A stretch of 64,000 bases of DNA from Pseudoalteromonas sp. (lineage in GTDB: Bacteria > Pseudomonadota > Gammaproteobacteria > Enterobacterales > Alteromonadaceae). The notes under the pieces are model-generated. The model had not been told where the DNA came from. It was given only the letters and a program-made list of their open reading frames with translations, and ran no database searches. Location of the stretch: contig NZ_JAGYIU010000003.1 of NCBI RefSeq assembly GCF_018402495.1, forward strand, positions 186,001-250,000, given 5' to 3'. Made by a program: the position numbers and the translations under genes. This document shows, piece by piece, positions 25,561 to 35,911 of the stretch; position 1 is the first letter of the stretch, and the number at the start of each line of letters is the position of its first letter.

Positions 25561-26028
25561 TTAGATTGCAGCACATTGAGATGAAAAGTTAGTCGTAATT
25601 TTACCTTCAACTAATTCATAAAATGATTGGGCATTATCTATTGGTGCGTTTGCATAATCGTTACGTACCGAAGTAATAATTTGCTGATGAGAAGTTACAT
25701 CACAACCACGCACGTTAAGCATTGCAGAAATATACTCGCCTTCACCTTGTGCTATTTCTTGTTCTAACACAGGGAAAGTTTGTTGAATAAATTGCGCGGT
25801 TTTTACGTTAGCACCTTTACAGCTTTCTACTGAAGAAATGTTAGACGACACCGCAGTTGTTCCTAAATCCCAAATAATATTTGAAATTGCTGCCGCAACA
25901 CCATTATCTGGGAAAACCATTGCGCCAAGACCACATTGTTGCCATGGATTGATACCACTATTTGCTTGTGACGGCATTGAAACAAACGCGCTTGCTAATA
26001 CCGCAGCAGTTAAACATCTTTTTATCAT
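25561..26028 (-). CDS. DUF3015 family periplasmic protein
   Basis: This 155-residue exported protein has a signal peptide ending at ...SQA (residue 22). NPWQQCGLGAMVFP and an internal SSVESC match DUF3015; four Cys could pair. The function is unknown. The gene lies directly upstream of the DUF4105 gene with a terminator between, so expression levels of the two probably differ. Confidence 0.8.
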   Translation of the reverse strand: MIKRCLTAAVLASAFVSMPSQANSGINPWQQCGLGAMVFPDNGVAAAISNIIWDLGTTAVSSNISSVESCKGANVKTAQFIQQTFPVLEQEIAQGEGEYISAMLNVRGCDVTSHQQIITSVRNDYANAPIDNAQSFYELVEGKITTNFSSQCAAI

Positions 26029-26335
26029 TATTAATTTCCTTTAATTTACATAATACCCCACAAAATGGGCGCGCAATAATACCTGCTTTTTTTATTTAAA
26101 TGCAAACAGTTATGTAACACAATGTAAACCAATGGTGTAAAGTGTATAAAACTGTAATAAACAGGTGAGCGATGGCGATTAAGCATTGGAATTAAAGCTA
26201 GTAAATATTACTAAAGCGCTACCTACCAATCCTGCATTTATAAATTAGCGGTTTTTGGTGTTTAAAACTAACTGTTTTAGCGATTTTACTGTATAATTTG
26301 CGACCCTTGATAATGTGGCCGCAGGTTATACAGCA
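26029..26335. promoter_or_regulatory. divergent promoter region with rhlE promoter
   Basis: This 307-bp divergent intergene contains a perfect TATAAT at 26292-26297. TAACTG lies 17 bases before it and acts as a weak -35, giving a likely promoter for rhlE with a ~35-base leader. No gene or repeat was noticed in the rest. Confidence 0.5.
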
Positions 26336-27637
26336 ATGAATTTTAAATCTTTTAGTTTTGCCCCTGAACTGATTCAGGCGTTAGACGAACTTAATTACCA
26401 CACCCTTACGCCCATTCAGCGCGCAGCTATTCCGGCTGTTCGTAAAGGTAAAGACGTTTTAGCAAGTGCACAAACTGGTACAGGTAAAACTGCTGCCTTT
26501 GCATTACCCATTATTCAAAAATTATTTGAGTCAGACTGCAGTACTAACAATGCGCCAAGCGCTTTAGTTCTTGCGCCTACGCGTGAGCTTGCAGAGCAAA
26601 TAGCGAATAACTTTAAAGACTTCGCTAAGTACACTTCGCTAAAAGTAGTGAGTTTATTTGGTGGTGTTAATACCGCAGGACAAGAAATTGCACTTAAAGA
26701 AGGTGTGGATGTTGTAGTAGCAACACCAGGGCGTTTACTTGATCATATTCGCTTAGGTAACTTAAGCCTTGCTCAAGTAAAACACTTAGTGCTTGATGAA
26801 GCTGACCGTATGCTCGATATGGGCTTTATTAATGATATGCAAAGCGTGATAAAAAGCTGTGCTGATGAGCGTCAAATCTTATTGTTTTCAGCAACTTTCC
26901 CAGCAGCAATTAAACAATTTGCCTCTAAAGTGTTAAAGCAACCTGAAATTGTCCGTGTTGATCAAACTAACAGCACCGCAAGCACTGTACAGCACGTGGT
27001 TTACCCGGTAGAAGAGCGCCGTAAGCAAGAGTTACTTTCTGAGCTAATTGGTAAGAAAAACTGGCAGCAAGTGCTGGTGTTTGTAAACATGAAAGAAACC
27101 GCAGATGAGCTAGTCACTGAGCTTAACCTTGACGGTATCCCAGCGGCAGTGTGTCATGGTGATAAATCGCAGGGTAACCGTCGTCGTGCGTTGCGTGAAT
27201 TTAAAGAAGGCAAAGTACGCGTTCTAGTTGCAACAGAAGTTGCAGCACGTGGTATTGATATTGACGGTTTACCGCGCGTTATTAATATTGATTTACCTTG
27301 GCTTGCTGAAGATTACGTACACCGTATTGGCCGTACAGGTCGTGCTGGTAACCAAGGGCAAGCAATTTCGTTTGTTAGCCGCGAAGAAGAAAACATGTTG
27401 TTTGAAATTGAAACCTTAATTGGTCAAAAAATTAAACGTGTTTACTTAGAAGGTTACGAAGTAAGTAATCGTGAAATGCTGATTGATAAAATTGGTAAAA
27501 AGCCAGCGCATTTACGCCGTACCCGTGCTAATAAGCCATCAGGCCAAGCTACCGGTGAAGCGAGAGCGAAAAACCGTTCGCGTATTTCTAATGTACGTAA
27601 AAGCTTAAAAGGCGAAAAGCTGTCACTTAAAAAGTAA
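26336..27637 (+). CDS. rhlE: DEAD-box RNA helicase RhlE
   Basis: This 433-residue ATP-dependent RNA helicase acts in ribosome assembly and RNA turnover. The motifs are in order: Q motif (PIQRAAIP), ASAQTGTGKT, PTRELAEQI, GGVN, TPGRLLD, LDEADRMLDMGF, SATFP, CHGDKSQ, VATEVAARGID and HRIGRTGRAG. A basic C-terminal tail follows, for RNA contact. ATG 26336 is chosen over GTG 26315 because the family begins MNFKSF. A bidirectional terminator follows. Confidence 0.95.
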   Translation: MNFKSFSFAPELIQALDELNYHTLTPIQRAAIPAVRKGKDVLASAQTGTGKTAAFALPIIQKLFESDCSTNNAPSALVLAPTRELAEQIANNFKDFAKYTSLKVVSLFGGVNTAGQEIALKEGVDVVVATPGRLLDHIRLGNLSLAQVKHLVLDEADRMLDMGFINDMQSVIKSCADERQILLFSATFPAAIKQFASKVLKQPEIVRVDQTNSTASTVQHVVYPVEERRKQELLSELIGKKNWQQVLVFVNMKETADELVTELNLDGIPAAVCHGDKSQGNRRRALREFKEGKVRVLVATEVAARGIDIDGLPRVINIDLPWLAEDYVHRIGRTGRAGNQGQAISFVSREEENMLFEIETLIGQKIKRVYLEGYEVSNREMLIDKIGKKPAHLRRTRANKPSGQATGEARAKNRSRISNVRKSLKGEKLSLKK

Positions 27638-27652
27638 GACAGCTAAGCCATT

Positions 27653-27683
27653 AAAAAAAGCCTGAGTTTACTCAGGTTTTTTT
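27653..27683. terminator. bidirectional intrinsic terminator
   Basis: AAAAAAAGCCTGAG, loop TTTA, CTCAGG, then a T-run. Both strands have the stem plus a T-tract. It serves rhlE and the convergent amidase gene. Confidence 0.88.
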
Positions 27684-29173
27684 ATGCCTAATACATTATC
27701 GATAATAGCAGCGTACGCATAAGCAGCCGCTTCAGCATTTTGATTAGCAATAACCGACAACCCAACCGGTAAGTGGCTTACTTTACCTACTGGCAAAGTG
27801 ATGTGGGTTGTTCCTGCAATGGCAGGCAATGAACTACTACTGCCTTTAAAGTTATCACCGTTAATTAAATCGGTTTTCCACGCGGGCGAAACGGTGGGGG
27901 CAATCACAATATCTAGCTGATTATTGCGGTATAAATTGCTAATAGCGCGGTTTGCTAGTGCGCGATAACGCGCCTTGGTTTTTTGATATTGTTGTTTTTT
28001 ACTCAAATCGACCGCGTTAGCTTGTTGTAAAATATCTTGCTCAAAGTAGAGCATTTCTTGCTGTTTATTTGCGGTATTAAATGCGATTAAATCGTCTAAA
28101 CTTTTTACGGTTACCTGTGCTGGTGTTTGGCTTAAATAGTGATTAATTTCGGCTTTAAAGTCGTAAAGTAGGATGGCGTATTCATCAACGTAAAGTGTGC
28201 TTAAGTCATCTTTTACTTCAACATTGACAACGGTATGACCTGCCTCTTTTAATGTTTGTAACTGCTTAGCGTAAAGCTTTTGTGTTGCCACAGTAAACTT
28301 ATTGGCTCGAAGCGCGCCTATCCTCAGTGACGATTTAACCGCTATGCTATCAAGCGTTCTATTTACGCTGAGTGTCGATACATCGTCTGAGTCTTCACCT
28401 TGAATGACTGATAATACCGCGAGTGCATCTTTTAAAGAATGTGCCATTGGGCCTACCGAATCTTGGCTACTAGAAAGTGGCACCACGCCTGCGCGCGAAA
28501 CTTGTCCCATACTGGGTTTAATGGCGTACACCCCATTAACAGAAGCTGGGCAGGTAATTGAACCATCGGTTTCAGTGCCAAGCGCAATAGGCGCAAAATT
28601 TAAAGCAACCGCTACTGCAGAGCCCGAGCTTGAACCACACGGATTACGAGTTACATCATGGGCGTTATGGGTTTGCCCACCTATTGCACTCCAGCCAGAT
28701 GACGAATATGATGAGCGAAAATTTGCCCATTCACTTAAGTTCGCTTTGCCTAAAATAATAGCGCCTGCTTGGCGTAATTGTTTAACCACAAAGGCATCGT
28801 TATTAGTAATGTTATTTTTAAGTGCTAATGAGCCCGCCGTGGTAGGTAATGTACCTGTTGTTTCAATGTTATCTTTTAGTAATACCGCTATACCATGTAA
28901 AGGGCCTGCCCATTTTCCGGCTTTAAACAGAGCATCGAGTTGTTTGGCTTGTTCAATTGCAGTGGGCTCAATACTAATTACCGCATTATATTTAGGATTG
29001 AGCGCGTTTATTCTGTCGATATAAGTGCGGGTAAGCTGTTCAGCCGTGGTGGTGTTATTTTTATAGGCATTGTGAATGTCACTTATAGTTTTAAGCTCTG
29101 TAATGTTATCCGCTGCGTGTAAGTTAGTTATTGTACAAACACATAATGTTAAAAGTAGCCGTTTTATACTCAT
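27668..29173 (-). CDS. exported amidase (amidase signature family)
   Basis: This 501-residue amidase has a signal peptide (residues 1-20). The Ser-Ser-Lys triad is visible: K100 in LLKDN, the bridging Ser in NPCGSSSGS (~182), and S205 in GTETDGSITCP. A periplasmic location separates it from GatA. Substrates of such exported amidases include amino-acid or peptide amides, but none can be assigned. It is monocistronic between two terminators. Confidence 0.85.
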   Translation of the reverse strand: MSIKRLLLTLCVCTITNLHAADNITELKTISDIHNAYKNNTTTAEQLTRTYIDRINALNPKYNAVISIEPTAIEQAKQLDALFKAGKWAGPLHGIAVLLKDNIETTGTLPTTAGSLALKNNITNNDAFVVKQLRQAGAIILGKANLSEWANFRSSYSSSGWSAIGGQTHNAHDVTRNPCGSSSGSAVAVALNFAPIALGTETDGSITCPASVNGVYAIKPSMGQVSRAGVVPLSSSQDSVGPMAHSLKDALAVLSVIQGEDSDDVSTLSVNRTLDSIAVKSSLRIGALRANKFTVATQKLYAKQLQTLKEAGHTVVNVEVKDDLSTLYVDEYAILLYDFKAEINHYLSQTPAQVTVKSLDDLIAFNTANKQQEMLYFEQDILQQANAVDLSKKQQYQKTKARYRALANRAISNLYRNNQLDIVIAPTVSPAWKTDLINGDNFKGSSSSLPAIAGTTHITLPVGKVSHLPVGLSVIANQNAEAAAYAYAAIIDNVLGIKKPE

Positions 29174-29216
29174 TGTTATTATCTATTTTATGGAAACACA
29201 GGTTATTTTTAGCACA

Positions 29217-29243
29217 AAAAAACCTCACATTGTGAGGTTTTTC
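29217..29243. terminator. bidirectional intrinsic terminator
   Basis: AAAACCTCAC, loop ATT, GTGAGGTTTT with T/A tracts on both strands. It lies after the flavoprotein gene (minus strand). Confidence 0.85.
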
Positions 29244-29265
29244 GATAAAGGTCGATTAAATCGAG

Positions 29266-30873
29266 TTAGGCGTTTTCTAGCATCGATAACGCAACCGCCT
29301 CTGCGGCTTTAATACCATCAATACCCGCTGATAAAATACCACCCGCATAACCCGCGCCTTCACCTGCAGGGTAAAGCCCTTTAGTATTAATACTTTGGAA
29401 GGTTTTATCGCGCTTGATACTTATTGGTGATGAAGTACGCGTTTCTACCCCAGTGAGTAAGCCATCATTAGTTGAAAAACCACGAATTTGCTTGTTAAAG
29501 GCTGGAATTGCTTCACGCAAGGCTTCAATCGCAAAAGGAGGTAATACGTTGCTCAAATCAGTCAGTTTTATGCCCGGCGTATACGAAGGCTGTACATCGC
29601 CTAAATTAGCCGATGATTTACCTTTTAAAAAGTCGCCAATAAGCTGTGCAGGGGCATCGTAGTTTTTACCACCAAGTTCATAGGCTTGCTCTTCTAGTTT
29701 ACGCTGTAAATCAATGCCGGCTAGGGGATGCCCAGGGAAGTCTTTTTCTGGCGAAATACCCACTACAATGGCGCTGTTAGCATTACGTTCACTACGTGAA
29801 TATTGGCTCATACCATTGGTGACCACGCGGCCTTCTTCAGAAGTAGCAGCAACCACCGTGCCGCCAGGGCACATACAAAAGCTATATACAGTACGGCCGT
29901 TATTACAATGGTGTACTAATTTGTAATCTGCAGAGCCTAAAATAGGGTTACCCGCATTATCGCCAAAGCGGCATTCATCAATCATTGATTGCTTATGTTC
30001 TATTCTAAAGCCCACTGAAAAGGGTTTAGCTTCAACATAAATGCCTTTATCGTGGATCATTTTAAACGTATCGCGGGCACTGTGGCCAACCGCTAATATC
30101 ACATGGCGAGTTTCAAGCTGTTCACCATTAGAAAGCGTAAGCCCAGTCACTTGGCCGTTGTCTAAATGGATATCGTCAACGCGGGTGCTAAAACGAATTT
30201 CTCCACCAAGTTCAATAATACGTGCACGCATTTTTTCAATCATGGTTACCAGTTTAAAGGTACCAATATGCGGCTTACTCACGTATAAAATTTCTTCAGG
30301 AGCGCCGGCCTCTACAAATTCAGTGATCACTTTACGACCATAATGTTTAGGGTCTTTTACTTGGCTGTAGAGCTTACCGTCTGAGAACGTGCCTGCGCCA
30401 CCTTCACCAAACTGTACGTTTGATTCTGTATTGAGGGCTTTTTTACGCCAAAAGCCAAAGGTGTCTTTGGTGCGTTCACGTACTTCTTTGCCACGCTCTA
30501 AAATAATAGGGTTAAAGCCCATTTGTGCCAGCACTAAACCGGCAAATAAGCCACAAGGGCCAAAGCCAATTACCACAGGGCGCTCTTTAATGCTGCTATT
30601 AGCGTGTGCTACAAATTTGTAGTTGGTGTCAGGGGAGACTTTAACGTGTTGGTCTTTTTCAAACGAGGTTAACAGTTGTGCTTCGTTATCTACCTCAATA
30701 TCAAGCGTATAAATCAGTAAAATGGCGCTTTTTTTACGTGCATCGTAACCGCGTTTAAACACATTGTAGCTGTGTAGCTGCTCTGGGCTTATATTTAATT
30801 TATTGATGATGGCTTGGCCAATGGCATTTTCGTCATGGTCAAGTGGCAGCTTTATTTCGGTTAAACGTATCAT
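29266..30873 (-). CDS. FAD-dependent dehydrogenase (COG2509, HI0933-like)
   Basis: This 535-residue flavoprotein has an N-terminal ~90-residue domain (MIRLTEIKLPLDH). A dinucleotide-binding motif VIGFGPCGLFAG follows, then FGEGGAGTFSDGKL, VILAVGHSARD and the C-terminal FAD contact GLYPAGEGAGYAGGI. The physiological reaction is not established. Start MIRL at 30873 is chosen because it follows AAAGAG and fits the family; an upstream in-frame extension is open to 30936. It is divergent from fdxA, which could supply electrons, but this is only positional. Confidence 0.82.
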   Translation of the reverse strand: MIRLTEIKLPLDHDENAIGQAIINKLNISPEQLHSYNVFKRGYDARKKSAILLIYTLDIEVDNEAQLLTSFEKDQHVKVSPDTNYKFVAHANSSIKERPVVIGFGPCGLFAGLVLAQMGFNPIILERGKEVRERTKDTFGFWRKKALNTESNVQFGEGGAGTFSDGKLYSQVKDPKHYGRKVITEFVEAGAPEEILYVSKPHIGTFKLVTMIEKMRARIIELGGEIRFSTRVDDIHLDNGQVTGLTLSNGEQLETRHVILAVGHSARDTFKMIHDKGIYVEAKPFSVGFRIEHKQSMIDECRFGDNAGNPILGSADYKLVHHCNNGRTVYSFCMCPGGTVVAATSEEGRVVTNGMSQYSRSERNANSAIVVGISPEKDFPGHPLAGIDLQRKLEEQAYELGGKNYDAPAQLIGDFLKGKSSANLGDVQPSYTPGIKLTDLSNVLPPFAIEALREAIPAFNKQIRGFSTNDGLLTGVETRTSSPISIKRDKTFQSINTKGLYPAGEGAGYAGGILSAGIDGIKAAEAVALSMLENA

Positions 30874-31062
30874 TAATATCTCTTTAGGTGTCATAGCGGG
30901 AATTAAATTCCGCTCACAATAAGGGGGAGTGCACAAAGCGCTAATTTGTAAGCGCAGTATATTACGTTAAATTGTCTACTTTTGGCACTTATTTATTGTG
31001 TTTTAGTAAGGGTTGGGTATGATCCGCGGCTGTTATTGTAAATCATTAGGTATTAAACCATT

Positions 31063-31386
31063 ATGGCGTTCGTAGTCACCGAAAATTGTATAAAATGTAA
31101 GTACACTGATTGCGTATCAGTATGCCCTGCAGATGCATTTTTTGAAGGTCCTAATTTTTTGGCTATTAGCCCTATTGACTGTATTGACTGTGGTTTATGC
31201 GTACCTGAGTGTGCCGCTGATGCTATTTTTCAAGAAGATGAATTACCTGAATCGCAAAAAGAGTTTACCCAGTTAAATGCGGAACTAGCAGAAATTTGGC
31301 CACGTATAACGCAAGTCAAGCCCGCACCAGCAGATGCCGATAGCTGGAATGGCGTTTCTAATAAATTAAAACTTCTCGATACATAA
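31063..31386 (+). CDS. fdxA: seven-iron ferredoxin
   Basis: This 107-residue [3Fe-4S][4Fe-4S] ferredoxin carries an electron-transfer pair. Cys ligands lie in [14 protein letters not shown] (9, 12, 17, 21) and [12 protein letters not shown] (40, 43, 46, 50). Length and the C-terminal WPRITQVK extension match proteobacterial FdxA. It is cytoplasmic and alone in its transcript. Confidence 0.95.
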   Translation: MAFVVTENCIKCKYTDCVSVCPADAFFEGPNFLAISPIDCIDCGLCVPECAADAIFQEDELPESQKEFTQLNAELAEIWPRITQVKPAPADADSWNGVSNKLKLLDT

Positions 31387-31522
31387 TCATTCCCCCTTTG
31401 CTGTGTTTTAGTTTTTTGTTAATTTTATTATAAATAATATCGCGCAACTATTAACAAATGTGATTGTATAATTTACACTCCTGAGCAAAGTTTACTTTTA
31501 ACTAGTAAATAAACCTAAATGG

Positions 31523-33775
31523 ATGTTTATGCAGTACTTTATACCTATAAAAATAACAACATTGCTGTTTTTTATCAGCTTCAGTCTCGGTTTAACTCTC
31601 AGCCCTAATGCACTCGCCGATAAGCTTAATTATCAACTCGCGCACATTAATAAAAATATTGATGTAGATGGCGTGCTTAACGAGCCACATTGGCAACAAG
31701 CAACACATGTTGCGGTAAATTACCAAGATGAGCCGAATGAAAAAGGCACACCGCCAGTAAAAACCGATGCCTACCTTTATGACGATGGTCATAATTTATA
31801 TGTTGCGTTTGTCGCTTACGACCCCGATCCGAGTAAAATTCGCGCGGCGCTTCGTGACAGAGATACGCTTTGGCAAGACGATACTGTCGGCTTGGTCATC
31901 GATACCTTTAACGATGAGCGCACAGGCTATGAATTTTATGTAAACCCACTGGGTGCCCAAGGTGATACCCGTATGACAGATACCGATGAGTGGGTGTCAG
32001 ACTTATCGTGGGATGCAATTTGGGATAGTGCCGGTACCATAAACGAGCAAGGTTATGTAGTTGAAATGCGTATTCCATTTAAAGCGCTTCGTTTTGCACA
32101 CAGTGAATCAGAATCTACGTGGGGTTTTTCTGTAATGAGAAATTATCAGCGTGATGTGTTGTATCAATTATCAAGCACAGGGTTTGACCGTGATGTTAAA
32201 TGTAGTTTGTGTCAGTTTGACAAAATAACCGGATTTAATAATTTAGTACCGAGTAAAAACCTGCAATTAACGCCAACATTAACCGCACTGAGAAACGATC
32301 AAAAAACACACGTACCTGGTGCGTGGGATAATGGCGATGTAGATACTGAGATAGGGCTTGATCTGCGTTGGGGTGTAACTAAAGATACCGTAATTAATGC
32401 CACAATAAACCCAGACTTTTCTCAGGTGGAAACCGATTCATTAGAACTTGATGTGAATACCACATACTCTATTTATTACGCTGAAAAGCGCCCATTTTTT
32501 TTAGATGGGGCGTCGTACTTTAAAAGTAACTTATTTGAACTCCTTTACACCCGCACCATCGCTGAGCCGAATATTGGCGCAAAGCTTACCGGTAAAACCG
32601 ACAGCCATAGCTACGCAGTGTTGTTTGCTGATGATGATAACAGTAATATTTTATTACCAAGTAACCAAGGCTCAGGCTTTGCAAACTTAAATGATAAAAC
32701 CAAAGCGGCGGTGGCGCGTTATCAATACGATATAGGCCAGCAAGGCACTATAGGTGTTACCACAACCCATCGAGAAAGTAGCGATTATCATAACACTGTA
32801 TTGTCGGTTGATGGCAGTTATTGGTTTAATCAGTCAGATACACTTAATTACCAAATAGCGAATGCTGATACCAATAACTCGCCGTTTTTAATTGATAACT
32901 ATAACTTGACAGAGTCTCAATCGGATATGGCGTATGCATTAAAGCTGACACGCGATAAGCGCGATTATAAGCTTTACGCTACCTATGATGATATTGGTGA
33001 GGATTACCGGACCGATTTAGGTTATCAAGAAAAAGTAGACTACGAAAAAGTAGGCTTTGGTGGCGGTCAAAATTGGTATGGTGATGAGCATGATATGTTA
33101 ACAACCTGGTCCTACACCGCTGCGTGGGATAAAACTTGGGCTCAAGATGGCGAGCTACTTGAAGAAGAATACCAAGGCTATATGACGTTTCAAGGTCAAA
33201 AGCAGTCTATTTTTGAAGTGGGTTTGTTAAATCGCTATGAAAATTATAACGGCAATTTTTACAACCAAAATATTGGCTATATTTACACTGGGTTTAGACC
33301 TACTAAAGACTTAAGACTGTCGTTATACGCAGAATACGCAAGTCGCATTGATTACACCAATGAGCAACTAGGTGATGTGCTTACAACCCAATCACAGGCT
33401 GTTTGGGATATTAATAATCATTGGCAGGTCGATGTTAGACATAATTATAGTCATTTAGATGATTACCAAGGGCGACGTGTTTTTACCGCAAACCTTATTG
33501 ATTTTAGGCTTTATTATAAGTTTAGTATGCGCGCTATGCTTAAACTGATTTTACAGTTTGAAGATATAGACAGAAATGAAGATGCTTATTTTTATCAGGT
33601 TAGCGAAATCAACAAAGATTATGGTAGTCAGCTGGTTTACTCATACAAAATTAACGCACAAACGCTATTTTATTTAGGTTATTCAGATAAAGGTTATCAG
33701 GATGACTCGCTAAAAAGCATTGAGCGAGACCAACGTACTTTCTTTACTAAAGTCAGTTATGCGTGGCAGTTATAA
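31523..33775 (+). CDS. CBM9-like/DUF5916 outer-membrane protein
   Basis: This is a 750-residue exported protein. After the signal peptide comes a carbohydrate-binding family 9-like domain (~residues 35-225: DGVLNEPHWQQA, LYVAFVAYDPDP, WGFSVMRNYQR). A long region rich in alternating beta strands then ends in aromatic residues (TKVSYAWQL), as in the DUF5916 barrel family. Such proteins probably bind glycans or act as outer-membrane channels; the ligand is unknown. ATG 31523 has a second Met two residues later. It is monocistronic with a strong terminator. Confidence 0.8.
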   Translation: MFMQYFIPIKITTLLFFISFSLGLTLSPNALADKLNYQLAHINKNIDVDGVLNEPHWQQATHVAVNYQDEPNEKGTPPVKTDAYLYDDGHNLYVAFVAYDPDPSKIRAALRDRDTLWQDDTVGLVIDTFNDERTGYEFYVNPLGAQGDTRMTDTDEWVSDLSWDAIWDSAGTINEQGYVVEMRIPFKALRFAHSESESTWGFSVMRNYQRDVLYQLSSTGFDRDVKCSLCQFDKITGFNNLVPSKNLQLTPTLTALRNDQKTHVPGAWDNGDVDTEIGLDLRWGVTKDTVINATINPDFSQVETDSLELDVNTTYSIYYAEKRPFFLDGASYFKSNLFELLYTRTIAEPNIGAKLTGKTDSHSYAVLFADDDNSNILLPSNQGSGFANLNDKTKAAVARYQYDIGQQGTIGVTTTHRESSDYHNTVLSVDGSYWFNQSDTLNYQIANADTNNSPFLIDNYNLTESQSDMAYALKLTRDKRDYKLYATYDDIGEDYRTDLGYQEKVDYEKVGFGGGQNWYGDEHDMLTTWSYTAAWDKTWAQDGELLEEEYQGYMTFQGQKQSIFEVGLLNRYENYNGNFYNQNIGYIYTGFRPTKDLRLSLYAEYASRIDYTNEQLGDVLTTQSQAVWDINNHWQVDVRHNYSHLDDYQGRRVFTANLIDFRLYYKFSMRAMLKLILQFEDIDRNEDAYFYQVSEINKDYGSQLVYSYKINAQTLFYLGYSDKGYQDDSLKSIERDQRTFFTKVSYAWQL

Positions 33776-33819
33776 CGCTATAAACACTGTAAAAGTAGTA
33801 TAAGAGTTTACTAGGCAAT

Positions 33820-33851
33820 AAAAAACACGCTAACCGTAGCGTGTTTTTTTT
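33820..33851. terminator. bidirectional intrinsic terminator
   Basis: AAAAAACACGCTA, loop ACCG, TAGCGTGTTTTTTTT. It is shared by the DUF5916 gene and the betaine operon. Confidence 0.92.
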
Positions 33852-33872
33852 GTGTTTATTAAAAATTGTTTA

Positions 33873-34577
33873 TTACAAATCAAAAGTACGTGAGATGGCC
33901 AATACAATTCGCTCATCTGCATAATCGTAATCTAGGCTGGTATTCTCAGCTGCCACTTCAATACCAAACCCTGCATAGCTCGTTTGGTATGCTAAGCGGT
34001 AGTGATGATACGATTTGTCGCCCTTAGCTTCATCCCACTTAAATTTGTTACCATCGAGTGAATTTGAAATATCAAAGCTGGCACGAATCGCATGATTTGG
34101 CGCAAGCTCGTAAGTGTGCGCAATCATAGAAATCACATGGCCAGTATCGTAGCCAAAGTAATCCCAGCTGTACCAAAAGTTAAGCTCTGTTTGGCCGTAG
34201 TCACTGGCGTAACCAAATTTAGTATACGCTTCTGCGTAGTTACCATCGCTGTTATTACCTTGGTAGGTGTAATAAGCAATACCGTAATCAAGGCTTACTT
34301 GTTCGTTTAACTGAATGTATCGACCTACGTAAGCATCTAGTTCAAAGTCGGTGTCATCACCAAAATCTACGTTTGATGCCCATACACCGGCATAAACACC
34401 GTTATCATACGCGTAGTCAAGGCTTGCTTGCAGTGCCGGATCGTTATCTGTTTGTGTAACACCATTAAAGGTGTAATCAGATGCAGCCGTAATCGTTGTT
34501 GACCAGTTAGCCGCTGCCGTTGTTGATAAAACGGTGAACGGTAAAGCGATAAAAAGTTGTTTTAATTTATTGTTCAT
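33873..34577 (-). CDS. TorF-family putative porin
   Basis: This 234-residue outer-membrane beta-barrel has a signal peptide ending at AAA (about residue 23). Segments such as SDYTFNGVTQTDNDPALQAS and YAGVWASNV are typical of the TIGR02001 putative porins, and the C terminus ends in Phe-Asp-Leu. It starts 8 bases after the BCCT transporter stop, so the two are co-transcribed. This suggests a channel for choline or betaine across the outer membrane. The substrate is inferred from the operon only. Confidence 0.78.
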   Translation of the reverse strand: MNNKLKQLFIALPFTVLSTTAAANWSTTITAASDYTFNGVTQTDNDPALQASLDYAYDNGVYAGVWASNVDFGDDTDFELDAYVGRYIQLNEQVSLDYGIAYYTYQGNNSDGNYAEAYTKFGYASDYGQTELNFWYSWDYFGYDTGHVISMIAHTYELAPNHAIRASFDISNSLDGNKFKWDEAKGDKSYHHYRLAYQTSYAGFGIEVAAENTSLDYDYADERIVLAISRTFDL

Positions 34578-34585
34578 GTGTTTTC

Positions 34586-35803
34586 CTAGCTGATAGTTTC
34601 TATTTTTGTGTAATCAATTTTATTCGCTTTAGGCGATCCTTCGATATTGCTGACCGTTTTAAGTTTGCTGTAGGCAATAAAACCAAGGCAAATAAAGAAT
34701 AACCCTATAACTAAAGCACCAACCCATTGAATTTGCAAAAACTCAAGCTTAAATAGCAATGTTAGTAGCGACAAAGCGACAACGTTCATGGCAATATATT
34801 TAAATTTACCAAAGCGTTTTACGGTTAGGTTTAAATTATCTGTGTATAAACGGATCAGTGAATCAAGGGAGTTAATAACAAACACGATACCTACAAACAC
34901 CATAGCAAAGTTTTTAATTCCCTCGGTTGGAATACCGGCTTCATGGTAGTGATATAACACACTAAACCAGATAGCGATTGGAATCGATGGGAAAATCAGC
35001 ATAGCACCAAGGACTTGATAGGTTTTTAAACCGCCCACAAAACGCGATGTAAATTGACCAATCATAATGCTCCACGCAAACCACCAAAACAGGTAAAATT
35101 CATGGTAATCATTCAGTGGTAACACAAACTCATTGATATTAGAAAAGTAATTACCAATTAATCCGATGTTTTTAGTAAACGCAGTGAGTTCACTATCACC
35201 AAATAAGAAGGCATCAGCCCACATATAGCCAATTAGGGCGATAAACAGCCAAGTTGTGGCAATACTTAAAAAGCGCACATATTTAATATCGGTACTTGAA
35301 TACACCGCAAAACAAATTGCAGCAAGCACGATTAAGTAAAACGCTGGAATAACATCTGAGCCATCACCAAGCTCAGGTAAATACCAAGTAAGGTTGCTCA
35401 GTAGTAAGTAAGCGGTAAACGCGCAAGTACCAATAATGACCACATTGTTTAAAAATTTAACCCATGGAATTTCAAAAAACTTCACTTTGGGTTCTATTAC
35501 ACAGAAATAAAAGCACGTAAGAAAATAAAATCCCCAAATTAAAAATCCCCAATAACCAAACTCAATTGAGAGAGGATTGGCAAATGCATATTCTGGGCTT
35601 GCTTTTATGTCTGCATAACCGGCAAATTCGGTTAAAGGGAACATAATAAGGCCAACGTCTAGGCCTGAGGTAAACAGGATTGCTATAAAAGTGAATGTTC
35701 TCACTGGTGTGACGCCTACTACGCGTACATTGCCCCATTTTATTAAAATAGTAACAATGGCAAGTAAGGTGAAAATAATGCCTGCATTAAGCCAAATAGT
35801 CAT
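34586..35803 (-). CDS. BCCT-family choline/betaine transporter, short form
   Basis: This 405-residue inner-membrane carrier has about 11-12 helices. FWWFAWSIMIGQFTSRFVGG matches the Trp-rich substrate helix of BCCT transporters, and PSIPIAIWFSV matches the following segment. Typical BCCT proteins exceed 500 residues, so both termini are short and regulatory extensions are missing. Position between betA and a porin gene suggests choline or glycine betaine uptake. The 169-bp gap after betA holds a large hairpin, and a separate promoter is possible. Confidence 0.8.
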   Translation of the reverse strand: MTIWLNAGIIFTLLAIVTILIKWGNVRVVGVTPVRTFTFIAILFTSGLDVGLIMFPLTEFAGYADIKASPEYAFANPLSIEFGYWGFLIWGFYFLTCFYFCVIEPKVKFFEIPWVKFLNNVVIIGTCAFTAYLLLSNLTWYLPELGDGSDVIPAFYLIVLAAICFAVYSSTDIKYVRFLSIATTWLFIALIGYMWADAFLFGDSELTAFTKNIGLIGNYFSNINEFVLPLNDYHEFYLFWWFAWSIMIGQFTSRFVGGLKTYQVLGAMLIFPSIPIAIWFSVLYHYHEAGIPTEGIKNFAMVFVGIVFVINSLDSLIRLYTDNLNLTVKRFGKFKYIAMNVVALSLLTLLFKLEFLQIQWVGALVIGLFFICLGFIAYSKLKTVSNIEGSPKANKIDYTKIETIS

Positions 35804-35911
35804 TATCGCCCTCCCAGAATGAATAAAAATAACACATATATACTCCGTTTTTTATTGTGCTTGCATTATCACAGGCATAACCTATTTACGCTTGTGAGCC
35901 ACTGCAAGGCG

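Noticed and set aside
28404..29024. 206-codon plus-strand frame opposite the amidase
   Set aside because: It is a shadow of the amidase gene. Its sequence has no coherent protein character and no ribosome site.
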